Assembly (NCBI RefSeq): GCF_011753055.1
Contig: NZ_VWWJ01000017.1
Location: forward strand, 1 to 64,000
Reading direction: 5' to 3'
Length of the DNA: 64,000 nucleotides
DNA from: Burkholderia sp. Ax-1719
Lineage (GTDB): Bacteria; Pseudomonadota; Gammaproteobacteria; Burkholderiales; Burkholderiaceae
This document shows, piece by piece, positions 17,704 through 26,527 of the stretch (positions are counted from its first letter, which is position 1; every line of letters begins with the position of its first letter). The position numbers were made by a program, and so were the translations under genes. Below the pieces are notes generated by a model, which worked only from the letters and a program-made list of their open reading frames with translations, was not told the origin of the DNA and did not search any database.

Positions 17704-18435
17704 ATGAGCAAAACCCACTTCGGCTATCAGACAGTCGACGAACAGGACAAGGCGAAGAAGGTGGCCGGTGTGTTCCACTCGGTCGCCTCGAACTACGACC
17801 TGATGAACGATCTGATGTCGGGCGGGTTGCACCGCGCCTGGAAAGCGTTCACGATCGCGCAGGCCAATATCCGTCCGGGCGCGAAGGTGCTCGACATCGC
17901 GGGCGGCACGGGCGATCTGTCGATGGCGTTCGCGAAGAAAGCCGGCCCGACCGGCGAAGTCTGGCACACCGACATCAACGAATCGATGCTGCGCGTGGGC
18001 CGCGACCGTCTGATCGACAAGGGCGTGATTACGCCCGCGCTGCTGTGCGACGCCGAAAAGATCCCGTTCCCGGATAACTACTTCGACCTGGTGACGGTCG
18101 CTTTCGGCCTGCGCAACATGACGCACAAGGATCGCGCGCTGGCCGAAATGCGCCGCGTGATCAAGCCGGGTGGCCGCGTGATGGTGCTCGAATTCTCGAA
18201 AGTCTGGGAACCGCTCAAGAAAGCGTACGACGTCTATTCGTTCAAGGTGCTGCCGTGGCTGGGCAAGCGCTTCGCCCAGGACGCGGACAGCTACCAGTAC
18301 CTGGCCGAATCGATCCGTATGCATCCGGACCAGGAAACATTGAAGACGATGATGGAACAAATCGGCCTCGACGCCGTCAAATATTACAATTTGTCAGCTG
18401 GCGTGGTAGCCTTACACGTCGGGACAAAGTACTAA
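17704..18435 (+). CDS. ubiE: Ubiquinone/menaquinone biosynthesis C-methyltransferase
   Basis: UbiE performs the SAM-dependent C-methylation of the benzoquinol ring in ubiquinone synthesis. The 243-residue protein shows TVDEQDKAKKVAGVFHSVAS and YDLMNDLMSGGLHRAWK, the family N-terminal signature, the SAM-binding VLDIAGGTGDLSMAF, and the second UbiE signature FGLRNMTHKDRALAEMRRV (near residues 136-155). It starts the run ubiE, Tim44-like, ubiJ, ubiB, so the window has three ubiquinone genes within 4.2 kb. Confidence 0.97.
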   Translation: MSKTHFGYQTVDEQDKAKKVAGVFHSVASNYDLMNDLMSGGLHRAWKAFTIAQANIRPGAKVLDIAGGTGDLSMAFAKKAGPTGEVWHTDINESMLRVGRDRLIDKGVITPALLCDAEKIPFPDNYFDLVTVAFGLRNMTHKDRALAEMRRVIKPGGRVMVLEFSKVWEPLKKAYDVYSFKVLPWLGKRFAQDADSYQYLAESIRMHPDQETLKTMMEQIGLDAVKYYNLSAGVVALHVGTKY

Positions 18436-18471
18436 TGTTCCTAAATCACTGTCTTTAAAGGAAATTCCGCC

Positions 18472-19461
18472 ATGCCTGAGACCTGCAACACAGCTTCCAA
18501 AAAGCTTTCAATGTCTTGGGCGAGGCGGATTGGCACTTTCGCAGTGATTGGCGCGATCGTGGCCGGCAGCCTGGCTTCGCTCGACGCTGAAGCAAAACGC
18601 ATGGGCGGCGGCCGCAGCTTTGGCCGTCAGTCGACCACCGCTACGCAGCGCAGCACCACGCCGCCGCCGGCGCAACCCAGCCCCACGCAGCAGGCCGGCG
18701 CGCAGCGCGCGCCCGGTACGCCCGCGCCGACGCCCGCACCCGCACCGGCGCGTAACCGCTGGCTCGGGCCGATCGCGGGTCTCGCGGCCGGTCTCGGTAT
18801 TGCGGCGCTGCTGTCGCACTTCGGTCTGGGCGAAGCGTTCGCCGGCATGATGGCGAACATGATCGTGATCGCGCTGATCGCGTTCATCGCCATCTGGCTG
18901 ATCCGCAAGTTCATGAACCGCCGCCGCGCCGCGGAGCCCGCGTATCAAACGGGTGGGGCAAGTCTGAATCAGGGCGGCTATCGTCCTTCTGAGCCGCGTT
19001 ACACCGCGCCGCCCACGGGCCAATACCTCGCGCCCGAAGCGCAGCCGCTCACCACGCCGCAGATCAACACCGCGCCGGACGTCCCGGCAGGCTTCGACAC
19101 GGAATCCTTCCTGCGCAACGCCAAGGTGTACTTCGTGCGTCTGCAGGCCGCATGGGACGTGGGCAATATCGAGGACATCCGCGAATTCACCACGCCGGAG
19201 ATGTTCGCCGAAGTGCGCGTGGATCTCGCGAGCCGTGGCACGCAGGCCAACCAGACCGACGTCGTGCAGCTCAACGCCGATCTGCTGGCAGTCGAGGAGC
19301 GCGGCAGCGAATACCTCGCGAGCGTGCGCTTCTCGGGCCTGATCCGCGAAGAAGCGGGCGCGGCGGCCGAGCCGTTCGTCGAAATCTGGAATCTGTCGAA
19401 GTCGCGCTCGACGGGCGAGGGCTGGTTGCTTGCGGGCATCCAGCAGGTCGAGTCGCACTGA
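18472..19461 (+). CDS. Tim44-like domain membrane protein
   Basis: The 329-residue protein belongs to bacterial Tim44-like proteins, of unclear function. It has an N-terminal signal/anchor (about residues 17-38), the SLDAEAKRMGGGRSFGRQ motif typical of the family just after it, a Pro/Ala/Thr-rich linker (about 60-95), one or two membrane segments near residues 100-145 (IAGLAAGLGIAALLSHFG, MIVIALIAFIAIWLIRKFM), and a C-terminal Tim44 domain from about residue 200. It sits between ubiE and ubiJ, 36 bp after ubiE, and ends at an intrinsic terminator. Confidence 0.88.
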   Translation: MPETCNTASKKLSMSWARRIGTFAVIGAIVAGSLASLDAEAKRMGGGRSFGRQSTTATQRSTTPPPAQPSPTQQAGAQRAPGTPAPTPAPAPARNRWLGPIAGLAAGLGIAALLSHFGLGEAFAGMMANMIVIALIAFIAIWLIRKFMNRRRAAEPAYQTGGASLNQGGYRPSEPRYTAPPTGQYLAPEAQPLTTPQINTAPDVPAGFDTESFLRNAKVYFVRLQAAWDVGNIEDIREFTTPEMFAEVRVDLASRGTQANQTDVVQLNADLLAVEERGSEYLASVRFSGLIREEAGAAAEPFVEIWNLSKSRSTGEGWLLAGIQQVESH

Positions 19462-19543
19462 AGGAGCTTGCGGCGCCAACGGCGCGGCAAAATAGCTCGC
19501 GCCCCGCGGCGGCGCGGCTTTGCGCCTCGAACGCTACAATAGG

Positions 19544-19580
19544 AACCCGCGCGAGCTCGATGCCCGCGCGGGTTTTTTTA
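19544..19580 (+). terminator. Intrinsic terminator after the Tim44-like gene, abutting ubiJ
   Basis: A 9-bp GC-rich stem (19545-19553 with 19565-19573) and an 11-nt loop are followed by a T7 run. It lies only 12 bp upstream of the ubiJ start codon, which is unusual for a plain terminator. Confidence 0.8.
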
Positions 19581-19591
19581 TTTCCAAGCCG

Positions 19592-20248
19592 ATGACTCTC
19601 GCCGCCAAGCCCTTCGCCGCCGCTGTCAATCACCTGCTCGCCCGCGAATCGTGGGCTCGCGAGCGCCTCGCTCCCTACGCAGGCAAGACCGCGCGTCTGT
19701 CCTGTCCGCCCGTCGTTCTCACCTTGCTCGTGCAGCCCGATGGCTATCTCGCAGCCGTCGAGGAACAGGACGCGGGTCACGCGGACGTCGCGCTTTCGCT
19801 GCCTGCGGGTGCGCTGTCCTCATACGTGCAGGGCGGTCAGTCGGCCGTCATGAAGCACGTCAAGATCGAGGGCGACGCCGAATTCGCGCAGATCATCGGC
19901 AAGCTCGCCGAACACCTGCGCTGGGAGCCCGAAGAAGACCTCGCGAAGCTGATCGGCGACGCGCCGGCCTCGCGCATCGCCTCGTTCGCGCGCAGCCTGC
20001 ACACGCAGGCGCTGCGCACGGGCCGCAACGTGCTGGGCTCCGTCACCGAGTATCTGCTCGACGAACAGCCGCAACTCGTGCGGCACGCCGAGCTGGACAG
20101 CTTCAACACCGAGCTGTCCCGCGCGCGCGATGCACTGGCGCGCGTCGAAAAGCGCATCGAGCGCCTTGAACAAAAAACACAAGCGCGCGGCGCGGGCGGG
20201 GTGCAGCACCCGGCCTCGCGCGGCCCGAGCCCGCTACAAGGCAATTAA
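19592..20248 (+). CDS. ubiJ: Ubiquinone biosynthesis accessory factor UbiJ (SCP2 domain)
   Basis: UbiJ is a lipid-binding accessory factor of the soluble Ubi complex that carries out late ubiquinone steps. The 218-residue protein has an SCP2-like N-terminal domain (LTLLVQPDGYLAAVEEQDAG, SAVMKHVKIEGDAEFAQIIG, LAEHLRWEPEEDLAKLIGD) and a C-terminal coiled coil (LSRARDALARVEKRIERLEQ). Its location directly before ubiB supports the assignment. The ATG at 19592 has no good Shine-Dalgarno sequence and follows a terminator-like hairpin by 12 bp; an in-frame TTG at 19520 would start inside that hairpin and is less likely. Confidence 0.9.
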   Translation: MTLAAKPFAAAVNHLLARESWARERLAPYAGKTARLSCPPVVLTLLVQPDGYLAAVEEQDAGHADVALSLPAGALSSYVQGGQSAVMKHVKIEGDAEFAQIIGKLAEHLRWEPEEDLAKLIGDAPASRIASFARSLHTQALRTGRNVLGSVTEYLLDEQPQLVRHAELDSFNTELSRARDALARVEKRIERLEQKTQARGAGGVQHPASRGPSPLQGN

Positions 20249-20251
20249 GAC

Positions 20252-21832
20252 ATGCGTTTTCTGCGTTTCCTGAAGATTTTCTTTACGGTCATCCGCTTCG
20301 GTCTCGACGAAATGATGTTGAGCCGGATCAATGACCGGCGCGTCAGAGTATTGCTCCGCATCACCACGATTGGCCGCAAGTTCGATCAACCGCCCGGCGT
20401 GCGTCTGCGTCTCGCGCTCGAAAGCCTGGGTCCCATTTTCGTGAAGTTCGGCCAGGTGCTGTCGACGCGGCGCGATCTGCTGCCGCTCGATATCGCCAAC
20501 GAACTCGCCAAGCTCCAGGATCAGGTGCCGCCGTTCGAATCGCAGGTGGCGATCGACATCATCGAAAAATCGCTGGGCGCGCCTGTCGACACGTTGTTCG
20601 ACGACTTCGAGCGGGTGCCGGTGGCGAGCGCGTCGATCGCGCAGGTGCACTTCGCGAAGGTGAAGTCGGGCCAGCATGCGGGCAAGGCGGTCGCCGTGAA
20701 GGTGCTGCGCCCGAATATGCGTCCGGTGATCGATTCCGATCTGTTGCTGCTGCGCGATATCGCCGTGTGGGCCGAGCGTTTGTGGGCCGACGGCAAGCGC
20801 CTGAAGCCGCGCGAAGTGGTCGCCGAATTCGACAAATATCTGCACGACGAACTCGACCTGATGCGCGAGGCCGCCAACGGCAGCCAGCTGCGCCGCAACT
20901 TCGCGGGCCTCGATCTGCTGATGGTGCCGGAGATGTACTGGGAGTTCAGCACCGCCAACGTGCTGGTGATGGAGCGCATGGTGGGCGTGCCGATCAGCCA
21001 GGTGGACCGGCTGCGCGCGGCGGGCGTGGATATTCCCAAGCTCGCGCGCGAAGGCGTGGAAATCTTCTTCACGCAGGTGTTCCGCGACGGTTTTTTCCAC
21101 GCCGACATGCACCCCGGCAACATTCAGGTGAGCCTCGATCCGGCGCATTTCGGGCGTTATATCGCGCTGGATTTCGGGATCGTCGGCGCGCTGTCGGACT
21201 TCGATAAAAACTATCTCGCGCAGAACTTCCTCGCCTTCTTCAAGCGCGACTATCACCGCGTGGCGACACTGCATATCGAATCGGGCTGGGTGCCGCCCAC
21301 GACGCGCGTGGAGGAGCTGGAAAGCGCGATCCGCGCGGTCTGCGAGCCGTACTTCGACCGCGCGCTCAAGGATATTTCGCTCGGCCAGGTGCTGCTGCGC
21401 CTGTTCCAGACTTCGCGCCGCTTCAACGTGGAAATCCAGCCGCAGCTGGTGCTGCTGCAAAAGACCATGCTGAACGTGGAAGGGTTGGGGCGCTCGCTAG
21501 ATCCCGAACTCGATCTCTGGAAAACGGCCAAGCCGTATCTGGAGCGCTGGATGACCGAGCAGATCGGCTTGCGCGGCTGGTTCGAGCGTCTGAAGATCGA
21601 AGCGCCGCAGTGGAGCAAGACGCTGCCGCAACTGCCGCGTCTCGTCCATCAGGCGCTGCTGCATCGGCAGGAGCCGGGTCACGCCAACGACGAGGCAATC
21701 CGACAGATTCTCGCCGAACAGCGCCGCACCAATCGTCTGCTTCAGGGCCTCGTGGTGTTTGGCGTGGCGGTGGGCGTGGGCATGGTGGCGACGCGCATGT
21801 GGCTCGCGCTGGCTTACGGATACGGCGGCTGA
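20252..21832 (+). CDS. ubiB: Ubiquinone biosynthesis regulatory kinase-like protein UbiB
   Basis: UbiB is an atypical ABC1/ADCK-type kinase-like ATPase needed for ubiquinone synthesis at the inner membrane. The 526-residue protein shows the KxGQ motif in LGPIFVKFGQVLSTRRDLLP, the Ala-rich loop VPVASASIAQVHFAKV in place of a Gly-rich loop, VAVKVLRPNM with the ATP-binding Lys, and the catalytic region FFHADMHPGNIQVS and ALDFGIVG. The C-terminus has hydrophobic helices (LLQGLVVFGVAVGVGMVATR) for membrane binding. It starts 3 bp after ubiJ. Confidence 0.97.
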   Translation: MRFLRFLKIFFTVIRFGLDEMMLSRINDRRVRVLLRITTIGRKFDQPPGVRLRLALESLGPIFVKFGQVLSTRRDLLPLDIANELAKLQDQVPPFESQVAIDIIEKSLGAPVDTLFDDFERVPVASASIAQVHFAKVKSGQHAGKAVAVKVLRPNMRPVIDSDLLLLRDIAVWAERLWADGKRLKPREVVAEFDKYLHDELDLMREAANGSQLRRNFAGLDLLMVPEMYWEFSTANVLVMERMVGVPISQVDRLRAAGVDIPKLAREGVEIFFTQVFRDGFFHADMHPGNIQVSLDPAHFGRYIALDFGIVGALSDFDKNYLAQNFLAFFKRDYHRVATLHIESGWVPPTTRVEELESAIRAVCEPYFDRALKDISLGQVLLRLFQTSRRFNVEIQPQLVLLQKTMLNVEGLGRSLDPELDLWKTAKPYLERWMTEQIGLRGWFERLKIEAPQWSKTLPQLPRLVHQALLHRQEPGHANDEAIRQILAEQRRTNRLLQGLVVFGVAVGVGMVATRMWLALAYGYGG

Positions 21833-21879
21833 AGCGCTTGAGCGCGGTCGTCAGGTAGTCAGAGATCAGGAGTGAGACG

Positions 21880-22518
21880 ATGAGCGATCCAACGGAAGGC
21901 AGCGCACCCCAGAACAACGCGCCCGAATTCGATACCCGTGACCCCGCCGCACCCGCGTTCTGGGACGAGCGTTTCGAGCGCGGCTTCACGCCGTGGGATC
22001 AGGCGGGCGTGCTGCCCGCTTTCGAGGCGTTTGCTCAGGCGCACCCCGACGCCGCCGTGCTGATTCCCGGCTGCGGCAACGCCTGGGAGGCGCGCTGGCT
22101 GGCCGGGCGCGGGCGCCAGCTGCGCGCTATCGACTTCGCGCCGTCGGCGGTTGCGCGTGCGCGCGCGCTGCTGGGCGAGCACGCAGACGTGGTGGAGGAA
22201 GCCGACTTTTACACCTACGCGCCGCCTTTTACGCCGGGATGGATTTTCGAGCGCGCCTTCCTGTGTGCGCTGCCGAAGTCGCAACGTGCGGACTACGCGC
22301 GCCGCATGGCCGAACTGCTCGCGCCGGGCGCGTTGCTGGCGGGCTATTACTTCCTCGGCGAGACGCCCAAGGGGCCGCCGTTCGGTATCGCGCGCGCCGA
22401 ACTCGACGCGCTTCTGGAGCCGTATTTCACGCTGATCGACGATCAGCCTGTGGAAGGCTCGTTGCCCGTTTTTCAAGGCCGCGAACGCTGGCTGACGTGG
22501 CGGCGCAACGGTAGCTGA
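21880..22518 (+). CDS. TPMT-family SAM-dependent methyltransferase
   Basis: The 212-residue protein fits the thiopurine S-methyltransferase family, whose bacterial members methylate thiols, halides or chalcogens. It shows PAFWDERFERGFTPWDQAG at the N-terminus, a SAM-binding loop AAVLIPGCGNAWEARWLAG near residues 58-76, then AIDFAPSAVARAR and the family-typical ERAFLCALPKSQRADYARRM. The actual substrate cannot be deduced. It begins 47 bp after ubiB and may be read from the same transcript. Confidence 0.88.
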   Translation: MSDPTEGSAPQNNAPEFDTRDPAAPAFWDERFERGFTPWDQAGVLPAFEAFAQAHPDAAVLIPGCGNAWEARWLAGRGRQLRAIDFAPSAVARARALLGEHADVVEEADFYTYAPPFTPGWIFERAFLCALPKSQRADYARRMAELLAPGALLAGYYFLGETPKGPPFGIARAELDALLEPYFTLIDDQPVEGSLPVFQGRERWLTWRRNGS

Positions 22519-22696
22519 TCGGTAAATAACGGCAACTGATCGGTAACCGCGTGAGCGCGCACGCCGCGCCGCTCGCCCGCAAAGCAGCGCAGGCCCTTGA
22601 TCGGACGCAAGCCGTCCCCATCTACGCGCGAGTGCGCTGCGTTCCCCTGCCTAGACTCCGTCCCGGCAAATCCCGGGCCAGGGGAGCGTTTGCGGC

Positions 22697-22702
22697 TATA
22701 AT
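22697..22702 (+). promoter_or_regulatory. Candidate -10 element for the fmdB-like gene
   Basis: A perfect TATAAT lies 69 bp upstream of the fmdB-like start. No recognisable -35 hexamer is found at the normal spacing. Upstream, the 11-mer CTGATCGGTAA occurs twice, 21 bp apart (22515-22525 and 22536-22546). Confidence 0.4.
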
Positions 22703-22770
22703 TCAAGGCTTTGCAAGCATTTGTCAGGTTTTTGTGCCTGACTTTCACTCGTTTCATCAGGAAAGAGATC

Positions 22771-23139
22771 ATGCCGATCTACGCTTACCGCTGCGAGTCG
22801 TGCGGCTTCGACAAGGACTGTCTGCAGAAGATCAGCGATGCGCCCCTGACGCAGTGCCCCAGCTGCGGCGCGGATACGTTTCGCAAGCAGGTTACCGCTG
22901 CCGGCTTCCAGCTGAAGGGCTCGGGCTGGTACGTCACCGACTTCCGTGGCGGCAATAGCAATAGCAACGGCGGCAACAACGGCGCGAGCGCCGCTGCGTC
23001 TGGCGCAAAAGCCGAAGGCGCGTCCTCCGAAGCCAGCAAGCCGGCCGCCGACAGCGCGCCTGCAGCGGCTCCCGCAGCCGCGTCGGCGTCGAGCGGCGCA
23101 AGCACGACGAGCAGCACGAGCACGGCAGGCTCGACCTGA
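22771..23139 (+). CDS. FmdB-type zinc-ribbon regulatory protein
   Basis: The 122-residue protein starts MPIYAYRCESCGFDKDCLQK and continues with QCPSCGADTFRKQVTAAGFQ, a two-CxxC zinc ribbon of the FmdB/CxxC_CxxC_SSSS family, then KGSGWYVTDFR. From about residue 60 it becomes a low-complexity Ser/Ala/Gly/Asn tail, common in these proteins. The family is named after a putative regulator of formamidase; its role is not established. It lies upstream of DUF502 and aspS, the usual arrangement in beta-proteobacteria. Confidence 0.92.
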   Translation: MPIYAYRCESCGFDKDCLQKISDAPLTQCPSCGADTFRKQVTAAGFQLKGSGWYVTDFRGGNSNSNGGNNGASAAASGAKAEGASSEASKPAADSAPAAAPAAASASSGASTTSSTSTAGST

Positions 23140-23219
23140 AACCCTGCGGCCTGGGTCCGGTTTTCCGGGGCCAGGCCGCACAAGCGCCGCGCCACCCGCG
23201 CGGCCTGGATGGCGTGTAC

Positions 23220-23849
23220 ATGACGATCAAGAAAGCGACGTTAAAATCGGTATTCCTGACCGGCCTGCTCGTGCTGGTGCCGCTGGCCCTCACGCTGTGG
23301 GTCCTGAATCTCGTCATCAGCACGATGGATCAGACCTTGCTGTTGCTGCCGGAGTCGTGGCGGCCGTCGTTCCATCTGCCGGGCCTGGGCGCGGTGCTCA
23401 CGCTGGCGTTCATTTTCGTGGTGGGCCTGCTCACGCATAATTTCATCGGCCAGAAGCTGGTGGAATGGTGGAATGCGCTGGTGCGCCGCATCCCGATCAT
23501 CGGTCCGCTGTATGGAAGCATCCAGCAGGTTTCCGATACACTGCTTTCCAGCAACGGCAATGCCTTTCGCAAGGCGCTCCTGATCGAGTACCCGCGCAAG
23601 GGCTCGTGGACCATCGCGTTCCTCACCGGCATTCCGGGCGGCGACGTGGTGAACCATCTGCAGGAAGATCACGTGAGCGTGTATGTGCCGACCACGCCCA
23701 ATCCCACCTCGGGCTTTTTCCTGATGGTGCCGAAGAGCGAAGTCGTCGAACTCGACATGACGGTCGATGCCGCGCTCAAGTATATTGTTTCGATGGGCGT
23801 TGTCGCGCCAGCCGCGACCCCGCGACGCCCCATCGATCCCCCGCTTTAA
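23220..23849 (+). CDS. DUF502 inner-membrane protein
   Basis: The 209-residue membrane protein has segments near residues 10-35 (SVFLTGLLVLVPLALTLWVL) and 52-75 (GLGAVLTLAFIFVVGLLTHN), then a conserved cytosolic region RIPIIGPLYGSIQQVSDTLL that marks the DUF502 family. Function is unknown. The ATG at 23220 is preferred over an in-frame GTG six bases earlier. It lies between fmdB and aspS, as in many beta-proteobacteria, where the trio is commonly conserved. Confidence 0.88.
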   Translation: MTIKKATLKSVFLTGLLVLVPLALTLWVLNLVISTMDQTLLLLPESWRPSFHLPGLGAVLTLAFIFVVGLLTHNFIGQKLVEWWNALVRRIPIIGPLYGSIQQVSDTLLSSNGNAFRKALLIEYPRKGSWTIAFLTGIPGGDVVNHLQEDHVSVYVPTTPNPTSGFFLMVPKSEVVELDMTVDAALKYIVSMGVVAPAATPRRPIDPPL

Positions 23850-23924
23850 ATACCGGATGCCACGTCGGGTCTCAAACACGCGTGGCCTTCCTGTTTAATT
23901 TACGCATAACGAAAGACGAACATC

Positions 23925-25730
23925 ATGTCGATGAGATCTGAATACTGCGGTCTGGTGACCGAACAGCTGCTGGGCCAAAACGTTTCGCTGTGCGGATGGG
24001 TGCAGCGCCGCCGCGACCATGGCGGCGTTATCTTCATCGACCTGCGCGACCGCGAAGGCCTCGTTCAGGTCGTGTGCGACCCGGACCGCGCAGAGATGTT
24101 CAAGGTCGCCGAAGGCGTGCGCAACGAGTTCTGCGTGCAGGTCAAGGGCGTGGTTCGCAATCGTCCGGAAGGCACGGTCAACGCCAACCTGAAGAGCGGC
24201 AAGATCGAAGTGCTGTGCCACGAACTCGTGGTGCTGAACGCGTCGGTTACGCCGCCGTTCCAGCTCGACGACGACAACCTCTCGGAAACCACGCGCCTCA
24301 CGCACCGCGTGCTGGATCTGCGTCGCCCGCAGATGCAGCACAACCTGCGCCTGCGTTACCGCGTGGCGATGGAAACGCGCAAGTATCTGGATTCGCTCGG
24401 CTTCATCGACATCGAAACGCCGATGCTCACCAAGAGCACGCCGGAAGGCGCACGCGACTACCTCGTGCCGTCGCGCACGAACGCGGGCCAGTTCTTCGCG
24501 CTGCCGCAGTCGCCGCAGCTCTTCAAGCAGCTGCTGATGGTGGCGAACTTCGATCGCTACTACCAGATCGTCAAGTGCTTCCGCGACGAAGACCTGCGCG
24601 CCGACCGTCAGCCGGAATTCACGCAGATCGACTGCGAAACGTCGTTCCTCGGCGAGCAGGAAATCCGTGACCTGTTTGAAGACATGGCGCGTCACGTGTT
24701 CAAGGAAACGATCGGCGTCGAACTCGACGCGAAGTTCCCGGTCATGCCGTACTCGGAAGCCATGAGCCGTTTCGGTTCGGACAAGCCGGACCTGCGCGTG
24801 AAGCTCGAATTCACGGAACTCACGGACGCCATGAAGGACGTGGACTTCAAGGTGTTCAGCACGCCGGCCAACAGCAAGGACGGCCGCGTGGCCGCACTGC
24901 GCGTGCCGAAGGGCGCCGAACTCTCGCGTGGCGACATCGACGGCTACACGGAATTCGTGCGCATCTACGGCGCGAAGGGCCTGGCCTGGATCAAGGTCAA
25001 CGAAGTCGCGAAGGGCCGTGACGGTCTGCAAAGCCCGATCGTCAAGAACCTGCACGACGCGTCGATCGCCGCCATCCTCGAGCGCACCGGCGCACAAGAC
25101 GGCGACATCATCTTCTTCGCGGCAGATCGCGCCAAGGTGGTGAACGACAGCCTGGGCGCACTGCGCCTGAAGGTCGGCCATTCGGAATTCGGCAAGGCCA
25201 ACGGTCTGGTCGAGAAGGGCTGGAAGCCGCTGTGGGTGATCGACTTCCCGATGTTCGAATACGACGAGGAAGAAAACCGCTACGTGGCTGCTCACCACCC
25301 GTTCACGAGCCCGAAGGACGAGCACCTGGAATATCTGGAAACGGATCCGGGCCGCTGCCTCGCGAAGGCTTACGACATGGTGCTGAACGGCTGGGAAATC
25401 GGCGGCGGTTCGGTTCGTATCTATCAGGAAGAGGTGCAGAGCAAGGTGTTCCGCGCGCTGAAGATCGGTCCGGAAGAAGCGCGTGCGAAGTTCGGCTTCC
25501 TGCTGGACGCGCTGCAATACGGCGCGCCGCCGCACGGCGGTATCGCATTCGGTCTGGACCGCATCGTCACGATGATGGCCGGCGCCGACTCGATCCGCGA
25601 CGTGATCGCGTTCCCGAAGACGCAACGCGCACAGTGTCTGCTCACGCAGGCGCCGAGCGAAGTTGACGAGCGTCAACTGAAGGAACTGCACATCCGTCTG
25701 CGTCAGCCCGAGCAGAAGACGGCGCAGTAA
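23925..25730 (+). CDS. aspS: Aspartate--tRNA ligase
   Basis: AspS charges tRNA(Asp) with aspartate. The 601-residue length is that of the bacterial type. It has the N-terminal OB-fold anticodon domain (CGWVQRRRDHGGVIFIDLRD), class II motif 2 (FRDEDLRADRQPEFTQID), the flipping loop and motif around ETPMLTKSTPEGARDYLVPS, the bacterial GAD insertion domain in the middle, and motif 3 (GGIAFGLDRIVTMMAGADSI) near the C-terminus. It ends 34 bp before an intrinsic terminator. Confidence 0.98.
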   Translation: MSMRSEYCGLVTEQLLGQNVSLCGWVQRRRDHGGVIFIDLRDREGLVQVVCDPDRAEMFKVAEGVRNEFCVQVKGVVRNRPEGTVNANLKSGKIEVLCHELVVLNASVTPPFQLDDDNLSETTRLTHRVLDLRRPQMQHNLRLRYRVAMETRKYLDSLGFIDIETPMLTKSTPEGARDYLVPSRTNAGQFFALPQSPQLFKQLLMVANFDRYYQIVKCFRDEDLRADRQPEFTQIDCETSFLGEQEIRDLFEDMARHVFKETIGVELDAKFPVMPYSEAMSRFGSDKPDLRVKLEFTELTDAMKDVDFKVFSTPANSKDGRVAALRVPKGAELSRGDIDGYTEFVRIYGAKGLAWIKVNEVAKGRDGLQSPIVKNLHDASIAAILERTGAQDGDIIFFAADRAKVVNDSLGALRLKVGHSEFGKANGLVEKGWKPLWVIDFPMFEYDEEENRYVAAHHPFTSPKDEHLEYLETDPGRCLAKAYDMVLNGWEIGGGSVRIYQEEVQSKVFRALKIGPEEARAKFGFLLDALQYGAPPHGGIAFGLDRIVTMMAGADSIRDVIAFPKTQRAQCLLTQAPSEVDERQLKELHIRLRQPEQKTAQ

Positions 25731-25764
25731 GGCTGCGCAGTTAGCCCGATTAAACGGTGTGAAG

Positions 25765-25792
25765 AAGAGGCGCGCGAGCGCCTCTTTTTTTT
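25765..25792 (+). terminator. Intrinsic terminator after aspS
   Basis: A 9-bp stem (25765-25773 with 25778-25786) closed by a GCGA tetraloop runs into a T8 tract. It separates aspS from the following secreted-protein gene. Confidence 0.9.
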
Positions 25793-25882
25793 CGCTTGGC
25801 GTTTGCTGTTGTCATCCCGTTGAGCGTCCGATTCACGCCGATTTGCTAGACTGCGCGGCCATCGATCTGCAAAGACCCTGCC

Positions 25883-26410
25883 ATGCCGCCACGCGTGATT
25901 CGTGCCTTGATTCTGCTTGTCGCGCTCGCCACTGCGGCGCTCGCGCACGCACAGCAAGTCGGCTTTATCTCGAACGGCGTCTACTATTCGGTGAATCCGC
26001 AACTGGCGAACGGCACGACCCTGCAGATCGTGCCAGACGTCGACCATCCCGCCGTGCAATGCTGCGCGACCATCAGCGGCCGTGCGCACGCCAATCCCAA
26101 TGTCTTTGACGACCTGCGCGACCGCGCCGTGACGGCTTACGCGATCAAGCTGCCGCCCGCGCTCGATAAGGACGTTTCCGGTTTCGGCGTAACCGGCGAG
26201 GCGCATTTCGCACATGTGGGCAAGACCGCCGATGCCACGCTGGAGGGTGGCCTCATGGTGCGCCTCGCGACCTGCACGTCGGGCGAGGGCGTGCATTACC
26301 TCGGCAAGCGCATCGGCGATGGCAAAACGCTGGTGCATCTGTCCCAGCACTTTGACGCCGATTTCGAGCCAACTTGCAGCGACGCCGATCTGGAACCGTC
26401 CGCGAAATGA
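25883..26410 (+). CDS. Secreted protein of unknown function
   Basis: The 175-residue product has a clear Sec signal peptide (MPPRVIRALILLVALATAAL, cleavage after AHA near residue 23). The mature part starts QQVGFISNGVYYSVNPQLAN, contains adjacent cysteines (VQCCATISGRAH) and two further Cys (ATCTSGEG and PTCSDADLE), so periplasmic disulfides are possible. No enzyme motif is recognised. It stands alone between the aspS terminator and nudB. The start is supported by the signal sequence. Confidence 0.65.
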   Translation: MPPRVIRALILLVALATAALAHAQQVGFISNGVYYSVNPQLANGTTLQIVPDVDHPAVQCCATISGRAHANPNVFDDLRDRAVTAYAIKLPPALDKDVSGFGVTGEAHFAHVGKTADATLEGGLMVRLATCTSGEGVHYLGKRIGDGKTLVHLSQHFDADFEPTCSDADLEPSAK

Positions 26411-26527
26411 GCGCGGAGTGAGTGCCGGATGAGCGCAAAATCGGCGCACCAAGCGCCTCATGCCCCTTTTGCGTTAAATTCTGACAAGACCGTCGCAAAC
26501 ATCGCGGCCCCCACCTGTTTTATCGCC

